Source: Demequina rhizosphaerae
GTDB lineage: Bacteria; Actinomycetota; Actinomycetes; Actinomycetales; Demequinaceae
Direction: 5' to 3'
DNA: 64,000 nucleotides
NCBI RefSeq assembly: GCF_000971255.1
Contig: NZ_BBMC01000002.1
Coordinates: 372,001 to 436,000, forward strand
The first letter of the stretch is position 1; each line of letters starts with the position of its first letter. The translations under genes and the position numbers were made by a program. Under the pieces are notes generated by a model. The model saw nothing but the letters and a program-made list of their open reading frames with translations. It was not told the origin of the DNA and made no database searches. Of this stretch, positions 40,517 through 49,590 are shown one piece after another.

Positions 40517-41755
40517 CTAGGCGGAGGGGTCGTCGGTGTGGTCGTCGTCGTGCGGGCGGCGGCGGATGCGGATCTCGCCGGTCTTCGCCATGAGCGTCTT
40601 GATCGCCTCGCGTGGATGCTCGGTGAGGATCTGCCCGGTGTCGGGCGGCTCCTCCTCGCTCATCTGGCTGTGGAGCGAGCGGGCGAAGGCGTAGAAGAAG
40701 GACACGATCGGGACCGCGATCACGGCGCCGACGAGGCCCAGGAGCAGCGTGCCGGTCGCGACCGAGAGCAGGATCACCAGCGGGTGCAGCGACGCCGCCT
40801 TGCCGAACAGCCACGGATAGAGGACGTTGCCCTCGATCTGCTGCACCGCGAGCACGATCGCGAGCATGATGAGCGCCTTGGTGGCCCCGCCGTCGACCAG
40901 CGCGACCGCGACCGCGATCGCGCCCGAGATGGTGGCGCCGAAGAGCGGGATGAAGGACAGCAGGAAGACGAAGATCGCGATGGGCAGCGCGAGCGGCAGC
41001 CCGAGGATCCACGCGCCGAGGCCGATGCCGACCGCGTCGATGAACGCGACGAACACGCTCGTCTCGGTGTAGCGCCGCAGCGTGAGCCACGCGCTCATGC
41101 CCGCGCGGTCCATGCGCTCGCCGCGGCGCGTGGGCTGGAGGTTGACGAACCACAGCCACAGCTTGCGGCCGTCCTTCATGAAGAAGAACAGCGAGAACAG
41201 CGCGACGATCGAGCCGGCGAACAGCGAGCCGATGGTGCCCGTGACGGAGAAGGCGCCGGTGGCGACGCCCCACGCGTTGTCCTGGACCGTCTGGGTGACG
41301 TTGTTGAGGCCATCGTCGATCTGCTGGCGCGACAGATGGATGGGGCCGTCGACCAGCCAGTCGAGGAACTGGTTGAAGCCCTTGACGGCGGCCTGCTGGA
41401 GGTCGTCGAATCCCGCCACGATCGAGGAGCCCGCCGCGACGGCGAGGCCGAGCACCACGGTGACGAGCGCGAGGATCGCGAGCGCGGCGCCCGCGGTGCG
41501 CGGCACGCCCCACTTCTCGAGCCGCCCCACCAGCTGCTCGAGGGGCGCGGCGATGAGCAGGGCGATGATGATCGGCAGCACCACCGAGGCGAGCGTGGTG
41601 AAGCCCGTGAAGAAGACGTAGATGACGATGCCGACCACGATGAGCCGCCACGACCACGCCGCCGACACCCGCAGCCACACGGGGACGTTCTCGGCGACGA
41701 CGTCCGTGGGGCCGGCGTCGCGCTCGGAGGTGCCCTCAGGGGCCGAAGGAGGCAT
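40517..41755 (-). CDS. AI-2E family transporter (TqsA/PerM-like)
   Basis: 412 residues, about eight membrane helices in the family pattern: a pair near the N-terminus (LIVVGIVIYVFFTGF, LPIIIALLIAAPLEQLV), a long loop, and a C-terminal set with IVLAVQQIEGNVLYPWLFGK, PLVILLSVATGTLLLGLVGA. These proteins export small molecules or ions; autoinducer-2 export is proven only for some. The cytoplasmic C-terminal tail is rich in Asp and His. It lies ten bases from rlmC on the same strand, so both may be transcribed together. Confidence 0.9.
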   Translation of the reverse strand: MPPSAPEGTSERDAGPTDVVAENVPVWLRVSAAWSWRLIVVGIVIYVFFTGFTTLASVVLPIIIALLIAAPLEQLVGRLEKWGVPRTAGAALAILALVTVVLGLAVAAGSSIVAGFDDLQQAAVKGFNQFLDWLVDGPIHLSRQQIDDGLNNVTQTVQDNAWGVATGAFSVTGTIGSLFAGSIVALFSLFFFMKDGRKLWLWFVNLQPTRRGERMDRAGMSAWLTLRRYTETSVFVAFIDAVGIGLGAWILGLPLALPIAIFVFLLSFIPLFGATISGAIAVAVALVDGGATKALIMLAIVLAVQQIEGNVLYPWLFGKAASLHPLVILLSVATGTLLLGLVGAVIAVPIVSFFYAFARSLHSQMSEEEPPDTGQILTEHPREAIKTLMAKTGEIRIRRRPHDDDHTDDPSA

Positions 41756-41879
41756 GACGCGAGCCTAGCGCGAGCATCGTCCCGTCCCGGGAGGCGGTCG
41801 CCCGGTCTACGATGGCGGGTCGCCCCGGCCGGAACAGAACCGGGGCGGGGCACGTTGGCCAACGGGGAAGGGAGCGCCG

Positions 41880-42524
41880 ATGCTCGGACTCGACAAGACC
41901 ACCATGATCACGCCCGACGAGGCCCTCAAGGGCCGCGACGCGGAGATGCAGATCGCCGACCGCCACGTGGTGCTCGGCACGCCGCTCAAGGGACCCTGGC
42001 CCGAGGGCCACGAGGTGCTGTACGTCGCCATGGGCTGCTTCTGGGGTGCGGAGCGCATCTTCTGGCAGACGCCCGGGGTGTACTCGACCGCGGTCGGCTA
42101 CATGGGCGGCTGGACGCGCAACCCGAACTACCAGGAGACCTGCACGTCCCTCACGGGCCACACCGAGACCGTCCAGGTGGTCTTCGACCCGTCGCAGGTG
42201 ACGGTCGAGGAGCTGCTCGCGGCGTTCTGGGAGAACCACGACCCGACCACGCCCAACCGTCAGGGCGGCGACATCGGCACGCAGTACCGCAGCGCGATCT
42301 TCGCGACCACGGACGCGCAGCTCGAGGCCGCACGCGCCTCGGTCGAGCGCTACCAGGCGCGGCTCACGGAGCAGGGCTTCGGCGCCATCACGACCCAGGT
42401 CGCGCGCGCGGCCGATGCGGGCGACGGCGCGTTCTACTACGCGGAGGACTACCACCAGGGCTACCTCCACAAGAACCCCGACGGGTACTGCAACCACGGC
42501 TTCTGCCAGGTCAGCTACGCGTAG
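41880..42524 (+). CDS. msrA: Peptide methionine-(S)-sulfoxide reductase
   Basis: 214 residues with GGGAG upstream of the ATG. Catalytic motif LYVAMGCFWGAERIFWQTPG; substrate-binding GYMGGWTRNPNYQETCTSLTGH, GDIGTQYRSAIF and YYAEDYHQGYL follow. Resolving cysteines are near the end (YCNHGFCQVSYA). It reduces Met-S-sulfoxide in damaged proteins with thioredoxin. The leader contains CGCCCCGG (41821-41828) pairing with CCGGGGCG (41840-41847). Divergent from the AI-2E-type gene. Confidence 0.96.
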   Translation: MLGLDKTTMITPDEALKGRDAEMQIADRHVVLGTPLKGPWPEGHEVLYVAMGCFWGAERIFWQTPGVYSTAVGYMGGWTRNPNYQETCTSLTGHTETVQVVFDPSQVTVEELLAAFWENHDPTTPNRQGGDIGTQYRSAIFATTDAQLEAARASVERYQARLTEQGFGAITTQVARAADAGDGAFYYAEDYHQGYLHKNPDGYCNHGFCQVSYA

Positions 42525-42540
42525 CGCGACCCCGGACACG

Positions 42541-42572
42541 ACGAAGGCCCCCTCCGAGGAGGGGGCCTTCGT
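42541..42572. terminator. Bidirectional terminator between msrA and the BI-1 gene
   Basis: ACGAAGGCCCCCTCC and GGAGGGGGCCTTCGT are perfect 15-base complements separated by GA, between two convergent stop codons. Confidence 0.85.
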
Positions 42573-42580
42573 GACGTCCG

Positions 42581-43417
42581 CTAGTCGCGGCTCGAGGCGA
42601 AGATCGCGATGAGGCGCAGGAACTCGATGTAGAGCCACACGAGGGTGACGATGAGGCCGAAGGCCGCGGTCCACTCGAGCGCCTTGGGCTGGCCGCTCTT
42701 GACGCCGTTCTCGATGAAGTCGAAGTCGCCGATGAGCGAGATGCACGCGAGCAGGATCGCGATCGCGCCGATCGCGAGGCCCAGCGGGAACGTGAAGCCG
42801 CCGATGGTGATCTCGTTGCTGTAGAGGCCGAAGCCCTGCGCGCTGTCGCTGAAGATCAGGTAGCCGATGTTGACCAGGCCGAACACGAGGTAGGACACCG
42901 CGCCGACCATGAAGATCTTCTGCAGCTTCTTCGTGTAGCGCACCTTGCCCGAGCGGAACAGCGCGAGGCACACGAGGAACGTGATCGCGGTCGCGACGAG
43001 CGCCTGGAGGCCCGCGCCGGGGACGTTGAAGCTCTGCTCGATGCCGACCGTGATCGCGCCGAGGAAGAAGCCCTCGGCGACGCCGTAGAGGCCGACGACG
43101 ACCGGGTTGGCACCGGTGCGCTGGAAGGTCGCGACCATCGCGAGCACGAACGCGACGAGGCCCGCGCCGAGCGCCATCATGTAGGCGATCGCGGACTGGC
43201 CGGCGACGACGTACCCGACCGCGCCCGTGGCGATGACCAGGAGGCCCAGACCGGTGGTCTTGTTGATGACGCCCGAGTAGGACATCCGCTCCTCGACCAC
43301 GTAGCCCGGGGTGCCGGCCGGCGCCTGGTACTGGCGCTCGAGGTCGGCTGCCGTCGGCTGCGCGAGCAGGGGGTCGGCCTTGAACTCCTTGGCGTTGCTG
43401 AACACCGGACTTGCCAC
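42581..43417 (-). CDS. Bax inhibitor-1/YccA family membrane protein
   Basis: 278 residues from a GTG preceded by AAGGAGG five bases away. A polar 60-residue N-terminus is followed by seven helices, including the TGLGLLVIATGAVGYVVAG and GVAEGFFLGAITVGIEQSF segments and the conserved DFDFIENGVKSGQPKALEWT end. The long N-terminal extension and two-Asp C-terminal region put it in the YccA-like actinobacterial group. BI-1 proteins are pH-sensitive calcium leak channels in known cases. Single gene with its own promoter in the gap to the fructose operon. Confidence 0.92.
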   Translation of the reverse strand: MASPVFSNAKEFKADPLLAQPTAADLERQYQAPAGTPGYVVEERMSYSGVINKTTGLGLLVIATGAVGYVVAGQSAIAYMMALGAGLVAFVLAMVATFQRTGANPVVVGLYGVAEGFFLGAITVGIEQSFNVPGAGLQALVATAITFLVCLALFRSGKVRYTKKLQKIFMVGAVSYLVFGLVNIGYLIFSDSAQGFGLYSNEITIGGFTFPLGLAIGAIAILLACISLIGDFDFIENGVKSGQPKALEWTAAFGLIVTLVWLYIEFLRLIAIFASSRD

Positions 43418-43571
43418 GTTTCCTCCTTGGTGGGCGACCGCTCCAGTCTAAACGGCGGCCGGGCGGCCCCGACCAGAGGGGTCGCTCACCCAACGTCCCA
43501 GGCTTCTCCCGTGTTGCACGAACCCCCGGCGCGGCGCTCCGTCACCGCGGCGGGACGATGCGCGCGCCCGG

Positions 43572-43614
43572 TTCTGTTGTTTTCTGTTGCTTTGTTTTTG
43601 GTTCTGTGTTTTGA
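43572..43614 (+). promoter_or_regulatory. Four helically phased repeats upstream of the fructose PTS operon
   Basis: TTCTGTTG (43572), TTCTGTTG (43582), TTGTTTTT (43592) and TTCTGTGT (43602) start exactly ten bases apart, in an otherwise GC-rich region. They are in the expected location for a DeoR-type operator, 40-80 bases before the regulator gene's ATG at 43654. Binding by the adjacent DeoR protein is inferred. Confidence 0.6.
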
Positions 43615-43653
43615 TGTGGGAATCCGGCCTCCGGATCCAGACAAGGGAGTCAC

Positions 43654-44415
43654 ATGTACGCGACGGAGCGACAGCAGCGCATCCTGGCGGAGGCGCGCGC
43701 CGCGGGCCGTGTCGAGGTCGCCTCGCTCGCCGAGGCCCTCGCCGTCACCCCGGAGACCATCCGCCGCGACCTCACCGCCCTCGAGCAGCGCGGCTCCCTG
43801 CGCCGCGTGCACGGCGGCGCCATCCCCGTCGAGCGCCTCGAGGCCGAGCCCACGCTCGCCTCCCGCTCCGCGACCCGCATGGACGTCAAGCGCCGCATCG
43901 CCGAGCGCGTCCTCGAGGAGATCCCCGCGGGCGGCACGGTCCTGCTCGACGCGGGCTCCACGACCCAGGCGCTCGTCGACCTCCTCCCGGTGGACACGGA
44001 CCTCACCGTCATCACCAACTCGATCCCGGCGGCGGCCTCGCTCGCCGGCCGCCCGGGCATCACGCTGTACATCCTGGGCGGCCGCGTCCGCGGCGTCACG
44101 GCCGCCGCGGTCGGCGAGTGGGCCGCCGCGGCCCTCGCGGGGGTCGTCGTCGACGTCGCCGTGATCGGCACCAACGGCATCTCGGCCGCCCGCGGCCTCA
44201 CCACGCCCGACCAGGCGGAGGCCGAGGCCAAGCGCGCCATGGTCGCCGCCGCCCGCCGCGTCGTGGTCGCCACCGACTCCTCCAAGGCCGGCGACGACCA
44301 CCTCCACCGCTTCGCCGACCTCGCCGAGGTCGACCTCGTGGTGACCGACATCGACCTCGCGGACGACGTGGCCGAGGAGCTGCGCGCCGCCGGACCCGAG
44401 GTGGTGACCGCATGA
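43654..44415 (+). CDS. DeoR-family regulator of the fructose PTS
   Basis: 253 residues from the ATG with AAGGGAG upstream. N-terminal DeoR winged helix: ERQQRILAEARAAGRVEVAS, LAVTPETIRRDLTALEQRG and LRRVHGGAIP; C-terminal sugar-phosphate sensor domain (ISOCOT fold) with LLDAGSTTQALVDLLP, TVITNSIPAAASLA and VVVATDSSKAG. It is probably the local repressor, released by fructose-1-phosphate or a related sugar phosphate, and is coupled to fruK by an ATGA overlap. Confidence 0.92.
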   Translation: MYATERQQRILAEARAAGRVEVASLAEALAVTPETIRRDLTALEQRGSLRRVHGGAIPVERLEAEPTLASRSATRMDVKRRIAERVLEEIPAGGTVLLDAGSTTQALVDLLPVDTDLTVITNSIPAAASLAGRPGITLYILGGRVRGVTAAAVGEWAAAALAGVVVDVAVIGTNGISAARGLTTPDQAEAEAKRAMVAAARRVVVATDSSKAGDDHLHRFADLAEVDLVVTDIDLADDVAEELRAAGPEVVTA

Positions 44416-45362
44416 TCGTCACGCTCACGCCCAACCCCAGCGTCGACCGCGCCATCACGGTGGACGCCCTCCTCCGCGGCGAGGTGCACCGCGCGTCCGA
44501 CGTGCGCGTCGACGCCGGCGGCAAGGGCGTCAACGTCGCCCGCGCCGTCACCGCGCAGGGCGGCTCCGCGATCGCCGTCCTCCCTGTCGGCGGCCCCGAG
44601 GGCCGCCTGCTCGAGGAGCTGCTCGACGCCGCCGGCGTGCCGCGCCGCTCGGTGCCGATCGCCGGCGCCGCGCGCATGAACATCTCCGTGCTCGAGCCGG
44701 ACGGCACCACGACCAAGCTCAACGAGCCCGGCCCCACGCTGGACGCCGAGGAGGTCGAGGCGCTCCTCGCCGAGACGACCGCGAGCGCGACGGACGCCGC
44801 GTGGATCGTCGGCTGCGGCAGCCTGCCCCCCGGCGCGCCCGAGGACCTCTACGCGCAGCTGGTCGCCCGCGCCCGCGCCGCCGGCGCCCGCGTCGCGATC
44901 GACAGCTCGGGCGCCCCGTTCGCCGCGGCGGTCGCGGCCTCCCCCGACCTCATCAAGCCCAACCACGAGGAGCTCGCCGAGCTCGTCGGCCACGACCTCC
45001 CCACCCTGGGCGATGTCCGCGCCGCCGCCACGGAGCTGGTCTCCGGCGGCATCGCCACCGTCGCCGTGAGCCTCGGCGGAGACGGAGCCCTGCTCGTCAC
45101 CGCCGACGAGGCGCTGCACGCACGCGCCACCATCACCGCCGCCGTCTCCACCGTCGGAGCCGGCGACTGCATGCTGGCGGGCCTGCTCCACGGGCTCTCC
45201 CGCTCCCTGCCCGCCTCCGACTCCCTCGCCGAGGGGGTCGCCTGGGGCGCCGCGGCCGTCACCCTCCCCGGCAGCCGCGTCCCCTCCCGCGCGGATCTCC
45301 ACGGCATCCCCGTGGACCTCTCGCACACCCCGCCCGCCGCACTGGCGCTGGGTCAGCGCTGA
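44412..45362 (+). CDS. fruK: 1-Phosphofructokinase
   Basis: 316 residues. MIVTLTPNPSVDRAITVDAL is the typical FruK start; DAGGKGVNVARAVTAQGG is PfkB signature 1, and VSTVGAGDCMLAGLLHGL is signature 2 with the catalytic Asp. It phosphorylates fructose-1-phosphate, the product of FruA uptake, to fructose-1,6-bisphosphate. It sits between the regulator and the transporter, both closely spaced. Confidence 0.94.
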   Translation: MIVTLTPNPSVDRAITVDALLRGEVHRASDVRVDAGGKGVNVARAVTAQGGSAIAVLPVGGPEGRLLEELLDAAGVPRRSVPIAGAARMNISVLEPDGTTTKLNEPGPTLDAEEVEALLAETTASATDAAWIVGCGSLPPGAPEDLYAQLVARARAAGARVAIDSSGAPFAAAVAASPDLIKPNHEELAELVGHDLPTLGDVRAAATELVSGGIATVAVSLGGDGALLVTADEALHARATITAAVSTVGAGDCMLAGLLHGLSRSLPASDSLAEGVAWGAAAVTLPGSRVPSRADLHGIPVDLSHTPPAALALGQR

Positions 45363-45380
45363 CCCCGAAAGGAACACCCC

Positions 45381-47450
45381 ATGTCACTGATCAATGAGCA
45401 GCAGGTCGTGCTCGAGCTGGGCGCGACCGACCGCCACGACGCCACGCGGGCGTTGGCGGAGACCCTGGTCGCGACCGGCCGCTGCACGGACCTCGAGGTG
45501 TTCCTCGGCGACGTGCGCAAGCGCGAGGAGACGATGGCGACCGGCCTGCCGGGCGGCATCGCGATCCCCCACGCGCGCAGCGCCGGCATCGCCGAGCCGA
45601 CCCTCGCCTTCGGCCGCAGCGCCGACGGCATCGACTGGGGCGCCAAGGACGGCCCCGCGGACATCGTGTTCCTCATCGCCGCCCCGGAGGGCGCGTCCGA
45701 GGCGCACATGAAGGTGCTGCCCAAGCTCGCCAAGGCGCTGATGAAGAAGGAGTTCACCGGCGCGCTGCGCGCGGCCACCACCGAGGCCGAGGTCGTCGCG
45801 ATCGTCGAGGCGGAGGTCGGCGACGTCGCCGTCGCACCCGCGCCGACGCCCGCCCCGGCCGCCGCCGCGGCTCCCGCGCCCGAGCCGGAGCCCGCGCCCG
45901 CCGCCGAGGCGCCCGCCGCATCGTCCGGCCTCACGCTCGTGGGCGTGACCTCGTGCCCGACCGGCATCGCCCACACCTACATGGCGGCCGAGGCGCTCGA
46001 GCGCGCCGCCAAGGAGGCGGGCCACACGATGGTGGTCGAGACGCAGGGCTCGGCCGGCGCCACCCCGCTCTCGGCCGAGCAGATCGCGGCCGCGGACGCG
46101 GTGATCTTCGCCCACGACGTCGAGGTGCGGAACGCCGAGCGCTTCGCGGGCAAGCCCATCGTCGACGTCGGCGTGAAGAAGGCGATCTCCGACGGCCCCG
46201 CGCTCGTGTCCCAGGCCGCCGCGAAGGCGTCCGAGTGGCGCACCAACCCCGACGCGGCCGTCGCCGCCGCCCCCGCCGCCGGATCGGCCGGCCTGTCCAG
46301 CAAGGTGGACAAGAAGGCCGGGATCGGCACCCAGATCCGCCAGTGGCTGATGACGGGCGTGAGCTACATGATCCCGTTCGTCGCGGCGGGCGGCATCCTC
46401 ATCGCGCTGTCCTTCATGCTCGCGCAGATCGCGCTGGGCGAGAACGGCGCGATCGAGATCGTGAACTACAACCTCACGTCGGACGACGCCTACAACATCG
46501 CGCAGAACTTCGACGTCCTGTCGCTCACGAGCTGGGCGGCGCTGCTCTTCGTCATCGGAGGCGCGGCGTTCGGGTTCCTCGTGCCGATCCTGTCCGGCTT
46601 CATCGCCTTCGCGATCGCCGACCGGCCCGGACTGGTGCCCGGCATCGTCGGCGGCTCGATCGCCGCGACCATGGGCGCCGGCTTCCTCGGCGGCATCGTC
46701 ACCGGCATCCTCGGCGGCCTCAGCGCCAAGTGGATCGCGAGCTGGAAGGTCCACAAGGGCGTCCGCGGCGTCATGCCCGTCGTCGTGATCCCGCTGCTGT
46801 CGAGCCTCATCACGATGGGCCTGTTCATCACGCTGCTCGGCAGCCCGATCAAGGCCCTGTCCGACGGCCTCAACGACTGGCTCACCAGCCTCCAGGGCGG
46901 CTCGGCCTTCGTGCTCGGCCTCGTGCTCGGCGCGATGATGGGCTTCGACCTCGGCGGGCCGGTCAACAAGGTCGCGTACTTCTTCGGCACCGCGGGTCTC
47001 GCGGCCGCCGGCACCGCGACCGACGCCCCGGCGCTCACGATCATGGCGGCCATCATGGCCGCGGGCATGGTCGCTCCGCTGGCCATGGCCCTCGCCACCA
47101 CGCTGCGCCCTAAGCTCTTCTCGGAGCCCGAGCGCGAGAACGGCAAGGCCGCCTGGCTGCTGGGCGCCTCGTTCATCTCGGAGGGCGCGATCCCGTTCGC
47201 GGCCGCCGACCCGGTGCGCGTCATCGCGTCCTCGGTCGCCGGCTCGGCCCTCACCGGCGGCCTCGTCATGGTCTTCGGCGTCACGCTCCGCGCCCCGCAC
47301 GGCGGCATCTGGGTGCTCCCCCTCATGGGCGGGTTCCTGTGGTTCCTCGTGGCGCTCGCGGCTGGCGTCGCGCTCATGACGAGCATCGTGCTCGTGCTGA
47401 AGTCGCGCGACAAGAAGCTCGAGACCGTCGACGCGGTCGCCACCGTCTGA
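45381..47450 (+). CDS. fruA: Fructose-specific PTS enzyme IIABC
   Basis: 689 residues in three domains. IIA (about 1-145): GLPGGIAIPHARSAGIAEP, with the phosphorylated His about residue 63. A Pro/Ala/Glu-rich linker follows (about 152-185). IIB (about 190-290): TLVGVTSCPTGIAHTYMAAE, phosphorylated Cys in SCPTG. IIC (about 315-680): about nine or ten membrane helices with GAAFGFLVPILSGFIAFAIA and SEGAIPFAAADP. It imports and phosphorylates fructose to fructose-1-phosphate. Complete IIABC fusion; all components needed by the system follow in the same operon. The linker includes a copy of the dispersed word (45917-45926). Confidence 0.95.
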   Translation: MSLINEQQVVLELGATDRHDATRALAETLVATGRCTDLEVFLGDVRKREETMATGLPGGIAIPHARSAGIAEPTLAFGRSADGIDWGAKDGPADIVFLIAAPEGASEAHMKVLPKLAKALMKKEFTGALRAATTEAEVVAIVEAEVGDVAVAPAPTPAPAAAAAPAPEPEPAPAAEAPAASSGLTLVGVTSCPTGIAHTYMAAEALERAAKEAGHTMVVETQGSAGATPLSAEQIAAADAVIFAHDVEVRNAERFAGKPIVDVGVKKAISDGPALVSQAAAKASEWRTNPDAAVAAAPAAGSAGLSSKVDKKAGIGTQIRQWLMTGVSYMIPFVAAGGILIALSFMLAQIALGENGAIEIVNYNLTSDDAYNIAQNFDVLSLTSWAALLFVIGGAAFGFLVPILSGFIAFAIADRPGLVPGIVGGSIAATMGAGFLGGIVTGILGGLSAKWIASWKVHKGVRGVMPVVVIPLLSSLITMGLFITLLGSPIKALSDGLNDWLTSLQGGSAFVLGLVLGAMMGFDLGGPVNKVAYFFGTAGLAAAGTATDAPALTIMAAIMAAGMVAPLAMALATTLRPKLFSEPERENGKAAWLLGASFISEGAIPFAAADPVRVIASSVAGSALTGGLVMVFGVTLRAPHGGIWVLPLMGGFLWFLVALAAGVALMTSIVLVLKSRDKKLETVDAVATV

Positions 47451-47481
47451 CCCCCTACCTCTGTACCGAAGGAGTACCGCA

Positions 47482-47757
47482 ATGGCACAGCGCACCGTCA
47501 CCATCGCATCGTCCGTGGGGCTGCACGCCCGCCCCGCCGCCCTCTTCGTCGAGGCGGCCCAGGGCACGGGCCTCGACGTCGAGATCGGCCGCACCGGCGA
47601 GGACGCGGTGGATGCCACGAGCATCCTCGGCGTCATGGCCCTCGGCGCGAAGCACGGCGAGGAGGTGGTCCTCACCGCCGACGGCGACGGTGCGGATGCC
47701 GCCCTCGAGTCCCTGGTCGCGCTCCTCTCCCGCGACCTGGACGCCGAGGAGGGCTGA
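47482..47757 (+). CDS. ptsH: HPr phosphocarrier protein
   Basis: 91 residues. SVGLHARPAALFVEAAQ holds the phosphorylated His (about residue 15); TSILGVMALGAKHGEEV is the regulatory-Ser region (DATSILG). HPr passes phosphate from enzyme I to IIA. Its third codon group contains a copy of the dispersed word (47505-47514). Start preceded by AAGGAG. The stop is one base from the ptsI ATG. Confidence 0.95.
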   Translation: MAQRTVTIASSVGLHARPAALFVEAAQGTGLDVEIGRTGEDAVDATSILGVMALGAKHGEEVVLTADGDGADAALESLVALLSRDLDAEEG

Positions 47758-47758
47758 C

Positions 47759-49438
47759 ATGTCCGGCGACACCCGTCACGGCGTGGGCGTCAGCCCCGGG
47801 ACGGCGGTCGGGCCGGTGGTGCAGGTCGCACCGCCGGTCCGGCCCCCGGCCGACGAGCCGGCCCCGACGGACGCGGGCGCGGCCACCGACCAGGTGCTCG
47901 AGGCGCTCGCGGCGGTCGCCGCCGATCTCGACGCCCGGGCCGAGGCGGCCGACGCGCACGCCCAGCCCATCATCAAGGCCACCGCGATGATCGCCCGCGA
48001 CAAGGGCCTCGCGAAGGCGGCCGGCAAGCTCGTCGGCGCGGGCGCCGGCCCCGCGCACGCGATCGCCGCGGCCGTCGAGGAGTACGCGGCGCAGTTCGAG
48101 GCGCTCGGCGGCTACTTCGCGGAGCGCGTCACCGACCTCAAGGACGTGGGCAACCGCGCCATCGCGGTGGTGCTCGGCGTCCCCGCGCCCGGTGTGCCCG
48201 CGCTGTCCGAGCCGTCGGTCATCGTGGCCGACGACCTCGCCCCCGCCGAGACCGCCGCGCTCGACCGCTCGCGCGTGGTCGCGATCGTCACGGCCGCCGG
48301 CGGCCGCACCTCGCACACCGCGATCCTCGCGGCGCAGATGGGCATCCCCGCGGTGGTCCAGGTGCAGGGCGCGACCCACATCCCCGCGGGCACCCGCGTC
48401 GCCGTCGACGGCGACGCTGGCGAGGTGACGCTCGACCCGGACATGGCCCTCATCGAGGCGCAGCGTGAGCGCCGCGAGCGCCGCGCGGCCGCGCTCGCCG
48501 GCGTCGCGGGCCCCGGCACCACGAGCGACGGCCACGCCGTCGCGCTGCTCGCCAACATCGGCGGGGTGGACGATGCGGTGGCCGCGGGCGCCCAGGACCT
48601 CGAGGGCGTCGGGCTGTTCCGCACGGAGTTCGTCTACCTGTCCGCGCACGCGATGCCGTCGGTCGAGGACCAGGCCGAGATCTACCGCCAGGTCCTCGCG
48701 CCCTTCCCGGGCCGGCGCGTGGTGGTGCGCACCCTCGACGCGGGCGCGGACAAGCCGCTGGCGTTCGCGGACCTGGGCGAGGAGGAGAACCCAGCGCTCG
48801 GGCGGCGCGGGCTGCGCCTGTGCCAGGCCAGGCCGGAGCTCATCGACTCGCAGCTCGAGGCGCTGGCCCTGGCCGCGCAGGACACCGGCGCGGACGTGCG
48901 CGTCATGGCGCCGATGGTCGCGACCGCCGAGGAGGCCGCGTGGTTCGCGTCCCGGGTGGCCGCCGCCGGGCTGCCGAAGTCGGGCGTGATGATCGAGGTG
49001 CCCGCCGCGGCCCTGCGGTCACGGCACGTGCTGGCCGAGGTGGACTTCGGCTCGCTCGGCACCAACGACCTCGCGCAGTACACGATGGCCACCGACCGCA
49101 TGGCCGGGGAGCTGTCCGACCTGCTCGACCCGTGGCAGCCCGCGGTGCTCGACGTGGTCGCGGCCGCGTGCGACGGCGGGACGGCGACGGGCAAGCCGGT
49201 GGGTGTGTGCGGCGAGTCCGCGGGCGACCCGCTGCTCGCGCTCGTGCTCGCCGGGCTCGGGGTGTCGAGCCTGTCGATGGCGCCGTCCAAGGTGCCGGCG
49301 GTCAAGCTCGCGCTGTCGCTGCACACGATCGACGAGTGCCGCGCCCTCGCGGAGCTCGCCCGGGCCGCGCGCGGCGCGGTCGACGCGCGCGAGGCCGTCC
49401 GCGCCGCCGCCAGCGAGGAGCTCACCGCGATCCTCTAG
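47759..49438 (+). CDS. ptsI: PTS enzyme I
   Basis: 559 residues from the ATG at 47759. The phosphorylated His is in TAAGGRTSHTAILAAQMGIP; the PEP-binding domain has GVGLFRTEFVYLS, VVVRTLDAGADKPL and the C-terminal EVDFGSLGTNDLAQYTMATD and GKPVGVCGESAGDPLLA. It uses PEP to phosphorylate HPr. This is the last gene of the operon and a strong hairpin follows. The N-terminal helical domain is a little divergent from the classical enzyme I opening (HGVGVSPGTAVG). Confidence 0.95.
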   Translation: MSGDTRHGVGVSPGTAVGPVVQVAPPVRPPADEPAPTDAGAATDQVLEALAAVAADLDARAEAADAHAQPIIKATAMIARDKGLAKAAGKLVGAGAGPAHAIAAAVEEYAAQFEALGGYFAERVTDLKDVGNRAIAVVLGVPAPGVPALSEPSVIVADDLAPAETAALDRSRVVAIVTAAGGRTSHTAILAAQMGIPAVVQVQGATHIPAGTRVAVDGDAGEVTLDPDMALIEAQRERRERRAAALAGVAGPGTTSDGHAVALLANIGGVDDAVAAGAQDLEGVGLFRTEFVYLSAHAMPSVEDQAEIYRQVLAPFPGRRVVVRTLDAGADKPLAFADLGEEENPALGRRGLRLCQARPELIDSQLEALALAAQDTGADVRVMAPMVATAEEAAWFASRVAAAGLPKSGVMIEVPAAALRSRHVLAEVDFGSLGTNDLAQYTMATDRMAGELSDLLDPWQPAVLDVVAAACDGGTATGKPVGVCGESAGDPLLALVLAGLGVSSLSMAPSKVPAVKLALSLHTIDECRALAELARAARGAVDAREAVRAAASEELTAIL

Positions 49439-49450
49439 CGGCCCCCGACC

Positions 49451-49485
49451 CTCCGCCCCGGCGCGACCTCCCCGCCGGGGCGGAG
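49451..49485 (+). terminator. Terminator of the fructose PTS operon
   Basis: CTCCGCCCCGGCG (49451-49463) pairs perfectly with CGCCGGGGCGGAG (49473-49485). Confidence 0.8.
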
Positions 49486-49518
49486 CCGCGTCCGGAGCGC
49501 GCCAGGACCCTCCGTCCC

Positions 49519-49547
49519 TGGCACGGCGTGCCGCCCGCCCGTACACT
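49519..49547 (+). promoter_or_regulatory. Promoter of the MetF-like gene
   Basis: TGGCAC (49519-49524), 17 bases, TACACT (49542-49547). It would give a leader of about 35 bases carrying the GAAGGAGG ribosome site before the TTG start at 49591. Confidence 0.5.
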
Positions 49548-49590
49548 GGGAGCCGCTTCCCTGCTTCAACGGACCGAAGGAGGCCCGTCG

